A stretch of DNA of 64,000 bases from Cryobacterium sp. N22. GTDB taxonomy: Bacteria > Actinomycetota > Actinomycetes > Actinomycetales > Microbacteriaceae. Under the pieces are notes generated by a model, which worked only from the letters and a program-made list of their open reading frames with translations, had not been told where the DNA came from and did not search any database. This document shows, in pieces, positions 51,030-58,277 of this stretch. The translations under genes were made by a program, and so were the position numbers. The DNA lies in the NCBI RefSeq assembly GCF_002929555.1, contig NZ_PJJP01000039.1, positions 496,001-560,000 on the forward strand, read 5' to 3'. Position 1 is the stretch's first letter; each line of letters starts with the position of its first letter.

Positions 51030-51788
51030 ATGGAGAATAACGCACAGGCGGATGACATCACCCGCGAAGCAGCAATCAACGACGCCTTTGTGCGGGTGGC
51101 CGGCACGCTTGTTGAGAGCTATGACGTCGTCGAACTGCTCTCCACGCTCGTGAATACCTGCACCCAGCTGTTAGACGTGCAGTCGGGCGGCATCGTCTTG
51201 GCCGACATCACAGGTTCGCTCGAATTGGTCGCCTCGACTAGCGAAGAAGTAGAAGTCGTTGAAATTATGACCATCGCCGCGGGGGCCGGTCCCTGCATCG
51301 AGTCCTATGAAACCGGGACGGTCACAAGCGTTCCCGACATCGAGGTGAACGCCCGAGCGTGGCCGCGATTTCGCGAAACTGCACTGGAGCAGGGCTTCCG
51401 GGCCGCCCATGCTACGCCGCTCCGACTTCACGGAAGCACCATCGGCGCCATGAACCTCCTCCGCACAACGCCGGGAGCGCTGAGCGAACGGGACGCCCGA
51501 CTAGCTCAAGCTCTGACGGACGTAGCCACCGTCGGGATTATTCACGAGCACGCCTTCCGCCAGCCTGAGATTGTGGCGGCGCAACTTCACCTCGCACTGG
51601 ATACGCGAATCCTGGTGGAACAGGCAAAGGGCGTGCTCGCCCAGGTGCGCAACTTCACGATGACCGAAGCGTTCACCGCACTTCGCGGGTACGCGCGCGA
51701 CGAAGGAATTACCTTGCGAGCCGCGGCCCAGGACGTGATCAATCGCACGTCCAACATCGAATCAGTATCGCCGCAGACTGCCCGGTAA
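51030..51788 (+). CDS. GAF-ANTAR domain regulator, pair 2 gene B
   Basis: 252 aa, close copy of gene B of pair 1 (24377-25132), with GPCIESYETGTVTSVPDIEV in the GAF domain and DTRILVEQAKGVLAQ in the ANTAR domain. It follows gene A after 8 bp. Two such pairs in one 64-kb window point to duplication followed by divergence. Confidence 0.9.
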   Translation: MENNAQADDITREAAINDAFVRVAGTLVESYDVVELLSTLVNTCTQLLDVQSGGIVLADITGSLELVASTSEEVEVVEIMTIAAGAGPCIESYETGTVTSVPDIEVNARAWPRFRETALEQGFRAAHATPLRLHGSTIGAMNLLRTTPGALSERDARLAQALTDVATVGIIHEHAFRQPEIVAAQLHLALDTRILVEQAKGVLAQVRNFTMTEAFTALRGYARDEGITLRAAAQDVINRTSNIESVSPQTAR

Positions 51789-52227
51789 ACCCGAAGGACG
51801 CTCAGGTCAGGAATTGGATGACGTCGAGCAAACGACGACAGTGTCACGTTCAATTGGCCGACGACGCAACGGTAAACCCCACTCGCGTCGGCTGCGACAG
51901 CTGCCGCATCCTCGCACTCGTCCAGCTAAACCGCCACGTACCTCAAGGTCGCCGCCCGCATGCTTGAGGTTCAGCCGTTGCCAGACCGGAATCACCGAAC
52001 TGGAGATCGAAAAGGCTCCCTCGAGGATACCGATGAGCGGCTTCGCGCCGACCAGGACCAGCCGCGACCCGTTCCAATCGGAGGCGAGGAGGCTAGGAGT
52101 TTGCGCCTTTCGAACCGGCCACAGTCGCTACATAATGTTGACGATTCACCAAAGTTCACGTCAAAGGGCGCTGCGGTTTGTGGCTTAGTGAAGCCATCCG
52201 TTGCGTCTGCCCGACGCGGGAGGCTGC
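51789..52227. other. Region before the ECF sigma gene
   Basis: No convincing gene in ~440 bp. A frame at 51814-52188 lacks a recognisable domain and is rich in Arg, Ser and Pro like an antisense frame. TACATAATG at about 52131 could be part of a sigma promoter for the sigma gene. Confidence 0.45.
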
Positions 52228-52797
52228 GTGGTTCAGCGAGAAGTCGGCCATTTGCTGCTAGAAAACGAGACGGACAGTGTGCTCGTTGGCTTGGCTGCTG
52301 CCGGAGACCAGGCCGCATTTGCTGTGTTGGTCAACCGCTACCGAGCAGTCATGGGCGCGTACGCGCAAAGCACGCTGGGCTCTGGCGCTGAAGCCGACGA
52401 TGTGGTGCAAGACGTCTTCATCAACGCCTGGGCGAAGCTCTCAACGGTATACGACGGAGAGCACGTGAAGGCCTGGCTGATGCGGGCCGTACGGAACAGA
52501 AGCATCGACCGCCTGCGGACGACCCAACGGGATCCGGGAACGCTGCCCTTCGACACCCCGGCAACAGTCGAAAGTAGTCCCTTAGACGTAGTGCAGCTTC
52601 TACTTCAAAACGACGCACTGTCTCTGGCGTTGGCTAACCTCCCCCTGGATCAAAAGCGGGCCTGGCTCATGCGTGAGTTCTCCGGCTGCAGCTACGCAGT
52701 TATCGCGACCCAACTCGTCGTTCCAGAGTCGACCGTGCGCGGATTACTCGCCCGATCGCGTCACACCCTCGCCCACGATCTGGCCGCCTGGCGCTAG
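52228..52797 (+). CDS. ECF-type RNA polymerase sigma factor
   Basis: A 189-aa sigma-70 family factor. GTG 52228 has GGGAGG 4 nt upstream; the frame is open 9 codons further. Region 2 includes FAVLVNRYRAVMGAYAQS and DDVVQDVFINAWAKL with the -10 recognition helix. Region 4 is LPLDQKRAWLMREFSGCSYAVIATQL with the helix-turn-helix for the -35. No anti-sigma factor with a membrane helix follows; a small acidic protein gene is next. Its last 289 bp and the following bases are duplicated at 41195. Confidence 0.92.
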   Translation: MVQREVGHLLLENETDSVLVGLAAAGDQAAFAVLVNRYRAVMGAYAQSTLGSGAEADDVVQDVFINAWAKLSTVYDGEHVKAWLMRAVRNRSIDRLRTTQRDPGTLPFDTPATVESSPLDVVQLLLQNDALSLALANLPLDQKRAWLMREFSGCSYAVIATQLVVPESTVRGLLARSRHTLAHDLAAWR

Positions 52798-52824
52798 CCA
52801 ATGGCCCACGCCCGGCCGATGGAC
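52509..52824 (+). repeat. Parent copy of the 316-bp duplication
   Basis: This is the 3' part of the intact ECF sigma gene plus 27 bp downstream. It is the presumed source of the truncated copy at 41195-41510. Confidence 0.9.
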
Positions 52825-52906
52825 AGCCACTTCCACAACGAGCATTGTGAACACGATTCGGACCGAAATATAGTGCCGCTGAGAGCCCAACAGGGAGGGA
52901 GAGAGC

Positions 52907-53131
52907 ATGACAAGCTCCACGGCGCACGACCGGACCCTCGACCAACCGCGGAACGGCAATTCGGCTCAGTCAGACGATGACAAACCCGACAACCCACCAA
53001 TCGAACGGCCAGACCTTGAGGATCCACCGGCAGGCCCCGCCGACGGACTGGACGATGACTTCGATCCTACGGCGGCCTCGGCCAATCCTGACCTCGTCGG
53101 TCAGGCGCCTGACGAACTGCCTTATCCGTGA
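52907..53131 (+). CDS. Small acidic protein
   Basis: A 74-aa strongly acidic, Pro-rich protein without helices, membrane segments or Cys. GGAGGGAGAG lies 4 nt before the ATG. It follows the ECF sigma gene by 109 bp. It recalls the acidic protein beside the truncated sigma copy (40954-41112) in size and composition but not in sequence. Role unknown. Confidence 0.65.
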   Translation: MTSSTAHDRTLDQPRNGNSAQSDDDKPDNPPIERPDLEDPPAGPADGLDDDFDPTAASANPDLVGQAPDELPYP

Positions 53132-53150
53132 CGACTCTGAAGGGCGCGAC

Positions 53151-53446
53151 ATGCCTGGCACCAGAAATAACAGTCTGAAGAATCTATACGAAGAACTCCG
53201 CAAAGACGGCAACTCGAAGCAGAAGGCAGCACGATCTCCAATGCTGCCGCCCAACAGGGAGCCACAGAAGTCGCAAAGAAGGGCGGCGAGTCCGGCTCGT
53301 ACGATGACTGGACCGTTTCCGAGCTCAAGAAGCGCGCCAAGGAGTTAGGACTCACGGGCTATTCGGCAAGAACCAAACCCCAACTCATCTCCCCATTCCG
53401 AAGTCACGCGCCACCTGCGCTGTCGGTTCTCCACCTTCGATGAGTC
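53151..53446 (+). pseudogene. Frameshifted DUF7218-like / Rho-N-type small protein gene
   Basis: Starts MPGTRNNSLKNLYEELRKDG. A one-base loss near 53234 moves the rest (ISNAAAQQGATEVAKKGGES and SELKKRAKELGLTGYS) into the next frame. The full protein would be a ~85-aa DNA- or RNA-binding-type protein with a Rho-N/SAP-like C-terminus. The end runs on into sequence of the recombinase remnant. Not functional unless the shift is a sequencing error. Confidence 0.75.
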
Positions 53447-53931
53447 GGTTCGCGCTGCGGATCTAACTGTTGGTGAATCCTCCGTGGTCGGCCGCCAAAG
53501 TTCTTGCCGGTCTTTCGCCGTTTGTCGATCGAGTCAAGAACCCACTCTCGCTTGATGTCGTGTTCCATCTGCCCGAGCGCCGCCGTGACAATGAACAGCA
53601 TGGAGCCCGTCGGCGTCAGCGTGTGGACGTCGTCCCCGCCCAGATCGAGGACCCGGAGAGCCACACCCCGGCCCCTGAGGTTTTCGGCGAACACGAGCAC
53701 GTTCTGCGTCGATTGGCCCAGCCGGTCCAAGGTTGTGATCACGAATGTGTCGCCAGGCTCGAGCGCTTTGAGTGCGACATCAAGCTGAGGCCGAGCTTCT
53801 CGAACTCCGGCACTCCCCTGATCGACATACAAGACATCCCGCCGAACGCCTGCCGCCAGGATCTCGACCTGCTGAGCATCCGTAGACTGCTGCCGAGTCG
53901 ATACCCGCGCGTATCCAATGAGCTTTATCAC
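53394..53931 (-). pseudogene. Serine recombinase (resolvase/invertase type), decayed
   Basis: Start GTG 53931 with AAGGAG 4 nt upstream. Catalytic domain: Ser11 in YARVSTRQQS, and DRLGQS at 69-74, where family members have DRLGRS; the Arg-to-Gln change at 73 hits a catalytic Arg. The DNA-binding tail is broken: after FGGRPRR one frame gives nonsense, while the other gives FTNS, a TAG stop, then IRSANRLIEGGEPTAQVARD of the normal helix-turn-helix. So both active site and tail are damaged. Palindromic repeats lie 135 bp upstream. Confidence 0.82.
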
Positions 53932-54065
53932 CGCACTCCTTCGCTGTCTCATAACTAGCGATGCGTACTCAATTTTCGCCAAAAGGTTACGCGACGTAGT
54001 TACAAGATCCATCAGGCCTGCGATTGTGGGAAGACAAGGGAAACTGCAGATCACGCCCGTAGGGC

Positions 54066-54091
54066 GTCTTGTATCCGTAGGGTTACGAGAC
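54066..54091. repeat. Palindromic repeat, copy R1
   Basis: 26 bp with arms GTCTTGTA and TACGAGAC around TCCGTAGGGT. It lies upstream of the recombinase gene, where resolvase sites normally lie. It matches 54775-54800 at 24 of 26 positions. Confidence 0.8.
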
Positions 54092-54109
54092 ACCCGCTAT
54101 GCCCGTGAG

Positions 54110-54510
54110 TCATTTTGATCGATTGACGGCGGCAAACCAGGCGGATAGTGGTCGAGCCGTGATGAGTATCAGGATGCCGAACAGCGTCTGACAGAGTACG
54201 CCAAAGAGTGAAGGCCTCCGATCGTGGCGTAAACCGTGGCATTCACGCCAACGTCGACGACGATGACGACAACACCGAGGACGACGCCAACCTGTTTCTG
54301 GAGCAATATGAGAACGACGACAAGCGGATCTAAAACCGTCAGCAAGACCCAGAACAGGCGAAGAGGATCGGGGAAGGACGAATAGGCGTTTGTGCCACCC
54401 AGCAAGAGATCGACGGTGTGCGTGCTGGTGCCAATCAGGTAGCCAACAATCCAGAGCGCCTGAAAGATGCGGGCCGAACTAGTACATCGGGAAGATTCAG
54501 TGTCGTTCAC
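54110..54510 (-). pseudogene. Frameshifted small membrane protein gene
   Basis: The N-terminal ~95 residues have three membrane helices (FQALWIVGYLIGTSTHTVDL, then two more). Near 54215 a one-base shift takes the main frame to an early stop, while the next frame continues with FGVLCQTLFGILILITARPL (a fourth helix) and a normal charged end to a stop at 54110. Function unknown. Confidence 0.65.
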
Positions 54511-54688
54511 CCGCGCCTGCTCCTCACGACGATGCCTCCACGCGCGCTCATGTCCTCAACTTACCTGCTCCATTGCGCCAGGATCGCTCGGATTTTGCCT
54601 AGGCTGCAGGGTCGAATGCGCCCAGGTCTGGTCAGAGTCTTCCTGCGTCATCGGAGGGCTCTTGAGAGCCCGACGTCGCCTAACCTCC

Positions 54689-54718
54689 GTGTATCGAAAC
54701 ACATGGGATACGAGACAC
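54689..54718. repeat. Palindromic repeat, copy R2
   Basis: 30 bp with arms GTGTATCG and CGAGACAC around AAACACATGGGATA. Same family as R1. Confidence 0.7.
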
Positions 54719-54774
54719 TCCAGATCGCTCCTGTGCACTCCAAGCAGCAGGCGACCTGTCTCGTATCCGGACCT

Positions 54775-54800
54775 GTCTCGCATCCGTAGGGTTACGAGAC
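54775..54800. repeat. Palindromic repeat, copy R3
   Basis: 26 bp with perfect outer arms GTCTCG and CGAGAC around CATCCGTAGGGTTA. Nearly the same as R1. Confidence 0.85.
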
Positions 54801-54842
54801 AGCGCTAGGGATGAGGACGCCGGGCGGGAAAATTCGGCTGCG

Positions 54843-55262
54843 TCAGCCGATGAGTGTCGACCATGCGACATCGATCACGCAGAGACCATCGTCGGTTTCG
54901 CGGTAAAAGACGTCGCCGGGATGCTTGTCACCCGGAGTCGCCCCCTCGGGAAGACCCTCCAGGTTGATGTTCCACTGCGGATCGAGTGGTACTTGTTCAT
55001 CCCAGTAGTCGGCAAAGAACCGTTCCGGCTCGCCTGCGGAGCGGCCTTCCCAATATTTTGCCGTGCCGAGGTCGGCTTCGGCGTCTTCGCAGACGAGATC
55101 GGATGTTCCGCCAGAAGCGAGGTCTTTGATGAGGTTCTCGGTAGCTTGGATAACCTGAGCACCGTCGTTCCCCCAAATTAGCGTGTCTACGGAGCACCCG
55201 CTCAAGACCACTGCGCACATAGCTGCGAATCCGGCAAGAGCGAGGGCGCGGCGAGGCTTCAT
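54843..55262 (-). CDS. Putative lipoprotein
   Basis: A 139-aa protein with signal peptide and lipobox LSGC (Cys23). The mature part is acidic, with two Cys (LVCEDAE and GLCVIDV) and a helix-rich N-terminus, and is about 115 residues long. I do not recognise the family. Likely membrane-anchored outside. Confidence 0.75.
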   Translation of the reverse strand: MKPRRALALAGFAAMCAVVLSGCSVDTLIWGNDGAQVIQATENLIKDLASGGTSDLVCEDAEADLGTAKYWEGRSAGEPERFFADYWDEQVPLDPQWNINLEGLPEGATPGDKHPGDVFYRETDDGLCVIDVAWSTLIG

Positions 55263-55442
55263 GCCTTGAGGCTACAAGATGGCACGTAGTCGCCTCACTT
55301 GGAGCGGAGTTTCCCAGAGCCCGCGTGATCCCTTATATGTGCCCGCTCCGCGTTCCCTTCACGGCATTCGCGGTGTTCCCAACCCGCCATATATAACTGG
55401 GATAGACCGATGCCCAAGCGAACCGCCATGACCGTCCAGCGG

Positions 55443-55485
55443 GTCTCGTAACCCACGTGTGTCGAAACCCATGGGATTTGAAACA
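55443..55485. repeat. Palindromic repeat, compound copy R4
   Basis: GTCTCGTAACCCA joined to GTGTGTCGAAACCCATGG and a weaker right arm: two left-hand half-sites next to a right-hand one. Same order as in R5. Confidence 0.6.
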
Positions 55486-55515
55486 TCGAAATCACTCAGT
55501 AACCGCTCCCGCGTG

Positions 55516-56043
55516 TCATTTGCTATCGAGAGCCGCGGGAAGTCGCGAGGAGTCGAGCGAGGCCAAGTACTCGGCGTTGCCGTGCATAGCGGGCTTGTAC
55601 CGCTCGATCTCTTCGGTGTGCACATGGTCGGCAAGCAGCGCGAGGAGGCTGCCGAGAGCTGCATTGACGTTCCCGGCTGCGTGCAAGGTCAGGGATTCGA
55701 ATGCGCCGAGAGCGACAGAGTCCGGGAACTCCCTCCGCGCCTGGGCGAAGATTGTCGTTGACTCATCGAGACGGCCGAGGTTGCGGAGGGTGCTGCCGAA
55801 TTGCAGGTAGCACCGGCGACGCATGTCCCCTTCCAGCCCTTCGGCCATAGCCCGCTCATAGAACCCCAGCGCAGTGGCTTCCTCGCCGGCGGTGTCATAG
55901 GCTCCCCCTACCTCGTAGAGGACCCGAGGGTCGCGAGGGTGCTGCTCGTAGAGAGGGAGAAGGGCTGCAATGGTCGGGGCCATGTTGTTCCGGTCGCGAG
56001 TTGCGAAAATGCGATCGAGCTCGGCGTGCAGTTCGATACCCAT
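55516..56043 (-). CDS. Tetratricopeptide repeat protein
   Basis: A 175-aa soluble protein with TPR-type helix pairs: HPRDPRVLYEVGGAYDTAGEE and ALGFYERAMAEGLEG, then YLQFGSTLRNLGRLDEST and TIFAQARREFPDSVALGAF. It is a small protein-interaction module, similar in layout to actinobacterial TPR_5 proteins. Partner unknown. Confidence 0.82.
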   Translation of the reverse strand: MGIELHAELDRIFATRDRNNMAPTIAALLPLYEQHPRDPRVLYEVGGAYDTAGEEATALGFYERAMAEGLEGDMRRRCYLQFGSTLRNLGRLDESTTIFAQARREFPDSVALGAFESLTLHAAGNVNAALGSLLALLADHVHTEEIERYKPAMHGNAEYLASLDSSRLPAALDSK

Positions 56044-56194
56044 AGTGTGTGACTCCTAGAAACGATCGGGGCTGCGCAGACGCGCGCAGATCAGGTTAGC
56101 GTCCGGCACTCGTTCGGCGGTCCGTCTGGAGCAGAGCCACAGCCCACACCTATCGTCGAGCGTCGCGCGCTTCCGGTGCGGTGGTCATGGCGAA

Positions 56195-56238
56195 TGTCTC
56201 GCAACTTCGACTGTCTCAGAACCCATGGGATACAAGAC
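56195..56238. repeat. Palindromic repeat, compound copy R5
   Basis: TGTCTCGCAAC ... CTGTCTCAGAACCCATGG ... GATACAAGACA. Same half-site order as R4. Confidence 0.6.
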
Positions 56239-56434
56239 ATGCGCGCGACAATTCCCTTGTTGCGATCAGCACGTGCTCGCCGGCTACATCAATTGGGCGT
56301 CGCGCGGTGTCTCTTCGCCCTGATAACCATTAGTGCAAATGCACACGTGAATACCACCGCAAGCCAAGGAAGTGCTGCCTGGAATCGCCAGTCGCGGTTT
56401 GGTTAGTCACCATCAGGCCCCGATCGGCGGATAA

Positions 56435-56480
56435 GTGTCCCATAACCCAAGTGTCTCACCGCCCATAAGTTTTTCGAGAC
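56435..56480. repeat. Palindromic repeat, compound copy R6
   Basis: GTGTCCCATAACCCA, GTGTCTCACCGCCCATAAG and CGAGAC: the most diverged copy. Confidence 0.5.
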
Positions 56481-56600
56481 CTCAGGGACGACGTCGGCGC
56501 TCGACTAGCGCACGTGGCGACATATCGTTGTGGGGCGCTTGGCAACGCTTGGAAAGGCCTGCACTGCGGTGTCATTCGAGCGGTCTTGTGACCTGCGGAA

Positions 56601-57200
56601 TTAGCTACCGTCTCGAAAATCTGCCGGCACAGTGATGCTGTAAGTGATGTTCTTGAACTCGGCGACGCACTGGTCTCCCATGGGGGCCTGCGCGAGAAAG
56701 CCCACACGCACAGGGCCGTCGTAGGCGAGGCGGAAGACGCGCACGAAATCCCAATTGTGGCCGTCGGCGGACGAGTGAAAGGCCCAACCCGACCCGAAGC
56801 GAACAACCCGGAGGTAGACCGAATCCTCGGAGACAACCGTTGAATTGCAGTCATCCGAGTATTCGTTTGTCACCACAGACACGACCATGGCTTGGCCCTG
56901 GGGTGAGTATTCGAAGCACAGCTTGGCCCAATGGTCGGTGTCGCCCCAAATCGCCAGGACGGCAGCGTCGAAAGTTGTTCGTTCGCTCAGGACCCGAGCG
57001 CGAACTGAGAAGGAAAAGTCTCCTGATGGGACGAATCCGAGCAAGGACGCTGCATGTTGTTGGCGACCGCCGAAGGCATCGTTGGTCCAGTCAGCACCTG
57101 CGGCAGCGGTGACGACGAGGACGCCGGTTGCAGGCGTTTCGGCAAGTGCCTGGCCGTTGACCCATTCGAGAGGAGGAACCCCCGGCACAGCAACGTTCAT
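56601..57200 (-). CDS. DUF1349 (concanavalin-like) domain protein
   Basis: A protein of about 199 aa starting MNVAVPGVPPLEW at 57200 (an upstream ATG exists). The beta-sandwich pattern with TDHWAKLCFEYSP, SEDSVYLRVVRFGSGWAFHSS and GFLAQAPMGD is that of DUF1349, a lectin/glucanase-like fold linked with glycan handling. No signal peptide, so cytosolic. The adjacent LacI-type gene is broken, so any control by it is lost. Confidence 0.85.
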   Translation of the reverse strand: MNVAVPGVPPLEWVNGQALAETPATGVLVVTAAAGADWTNDAFGGRQQHAASLLGFVPSGDFSFSVRARVLSERTTFDAAVLAIWGDTDHWAKLCFEYSPQGQAMVVSVVTNEYSDDCNSTVVSEDSVYLRVVRFGSGWAFHSSADGHNWDFVRVFRLAYDGPVRVGFLAQAPMGDQCVAEFKNITYSITVPADFRDGS

Positions 57201-57289
57201 CGAATTCCTTCTCCCCATCATGGGCGCCGTACACAGCGCCGTCGATAGCGTAAAGGAAGGCCGGTGCTCATCGTGGGTCTGACGACGTG

Positions 57290-58082
57290 TTATCGGTAAC
57301 GGGTTTCTCGAGGTGCGGCACCGGGGGAAGCGGTCGAGGCGCGGCTAACGACCTGGACGTGCAGGTAGTGGGATGGATCGGGCTCAGGAGTGCCCTCGAT
57401 CGCCGAGATCAGGATTCGCGCAGCGAGTTGCCCTACCGCGGCCATACCGTGACGGATGGAGCTCAGCTGCGGATCTAAATGTCAGGCTTCGGGCGCATCA
57501 TCCACTCCCAGCACAGCAAGCTGGTTAGGCACACTGATCGATCGGCCGCGTAGGCCGTGCATCAAACCGATAGCCATCGCGTCATTAGCGACGAAGACCG
57601 CGCTTTACGCGTCCGGGCGAATGGTGCGGGCAAGGCTGTACCCGGACCCTGACGTCCAGTCTCCCGCTTGGCCGATCTCGACAGCCATGCCCAGTTCACT
57701 GGCTCGCGCGACAAACGCGTCTTGTCGATGTATCGCGGAGAGAGCTCCGGGTGGTCCTGGCAGATGCAGCACTCGTTGATGGCCAAGCTCGCACAGGTGC
57801 TCGGCCGCGACTCTCCCTATCAGTTCCTCCGCGCCCGGCTGACTCGGCGTACCCCGGTCGAGAAACCGATCGATATACATGGGCACCGGTGAACGGTAGC
57901 CGAGAAGCGACTCCCGCATCTCTGCCGACTGCGCAAGCGCCAGAATTCCGGTGGTCGATCCTTCGAAGTCACGAAGCGCCTGGGACACGCATGCCGCCAC
58001 GTCGCCGCCTTGCACGGTGGCGAGGTCGAAACGATAGCCGGCAGCTGCAACTCGGCTAGAGCAGCAACCGTATTGCCGCCTG
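57290..58082 (-). pseudogene. LacI-family regulator, N-truncated and with internal stops
   Basis: The ligand-binding half is clear: PVPMYIDRFLDRG, AAEHLCELGHQRVLHLPGPP, then the final third AVFVANDAMAIGLMHGLRG and LAVLGVDDAPEA. In-frame TAA (57605) and TGA/TAG stops cut the frame twice, and the N-terminal helix-turn-helix is missing. Just upstream, DNA resembling the narG promoter region begins, so the 5' end was replaced. Not functional. It lies upstream of DUF1349 on the same strand. Confidence 0.85.
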
Positions 58083-58123
58083 GCCATCATCTGCCTTGGG
58101 CACACTCCACGGTTCGTCCACCG

Positions 58124-58144
58124 GCGACGCCAGTGAAACTGAGT
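58124..58144. promoter_or_regulatory. 21-bp motif shared by narG and norB regions, copy 2
   Basis: Identical to 50168-50188. It is upstream of norB, and in the minus direction the next ~33 bp also resemble the narG start region (24 of 33 positions), ending at the LacI pseudogene. Confidence 0.7.
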
Positions 58145-58172
58145 CCGGTCGGTTTTGAACCGCGGGAATGTG

Positions 58173-58202
58173 TTGCGCTCAGCAGTCGAACGTTACTAAA
58201 AT
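58173..58202 (+). promoter_or_regulatory. norB promoter
   Basis: -35 TTGCGC (58173-58178), 18-bp spacer, -10 TAAAAT (58197-58202). ACCGCGGGAATG lies just upstream, as at GAF-ANTAR pair 2. Confidence 0.6.
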
Positions 58203-58221
58203 CTGAGGAAGTTTCGTTTTA

Positions 58222-58247
58222 GCTGTGAATCAGCCCAGTAATGCTGG
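58222..58247 (+). promoter_or_regulatory. Two adjoining hairpins in the norB leader
   Basis: GCTG-TGAAT-CAGC (58222-58234) directly followed by CCAG-TAATG-CTGG (58235-58247), each with a 4-bp stem and 5-nt loop, starting about 13 nt after the expected transcription start. They recall two-hairpin ANTAR targets, but those have 6-nt loops. Confidence 0.45.
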
Positions 58248-58277
58248 ATCGAAGAACGTGCCGATCACTCCAGTGTC

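Larger units (their letters stand above)
54511..54842. other. Repeat-bearing intergenic region
   Basis: No gene. It contains palindromic repeats R2 (54689-54718) and R3 (54775-54800), with an extra half-site CTGTCTCGTATCC at about 54756. Confidence 0.5.
56044..56600. other. Repeat-bearing region without a gene
   Basis: About 560 bp with repeats R5 and R6. A short minus-strand frame (about 56281-56396) reads like a single membrane helix, FQAALPWLAVVFTCAFALM, but begins at a stop codon, so it may be a leftover. Confidence 0.45.

Noticed and set aside
51814-52188. 124-aa plus-strand frame before the sigma factor gene
   Set aside because: No ribosome binding site, no domain, and Arg/Pro/Ser-rich composition like a non-coding frame.
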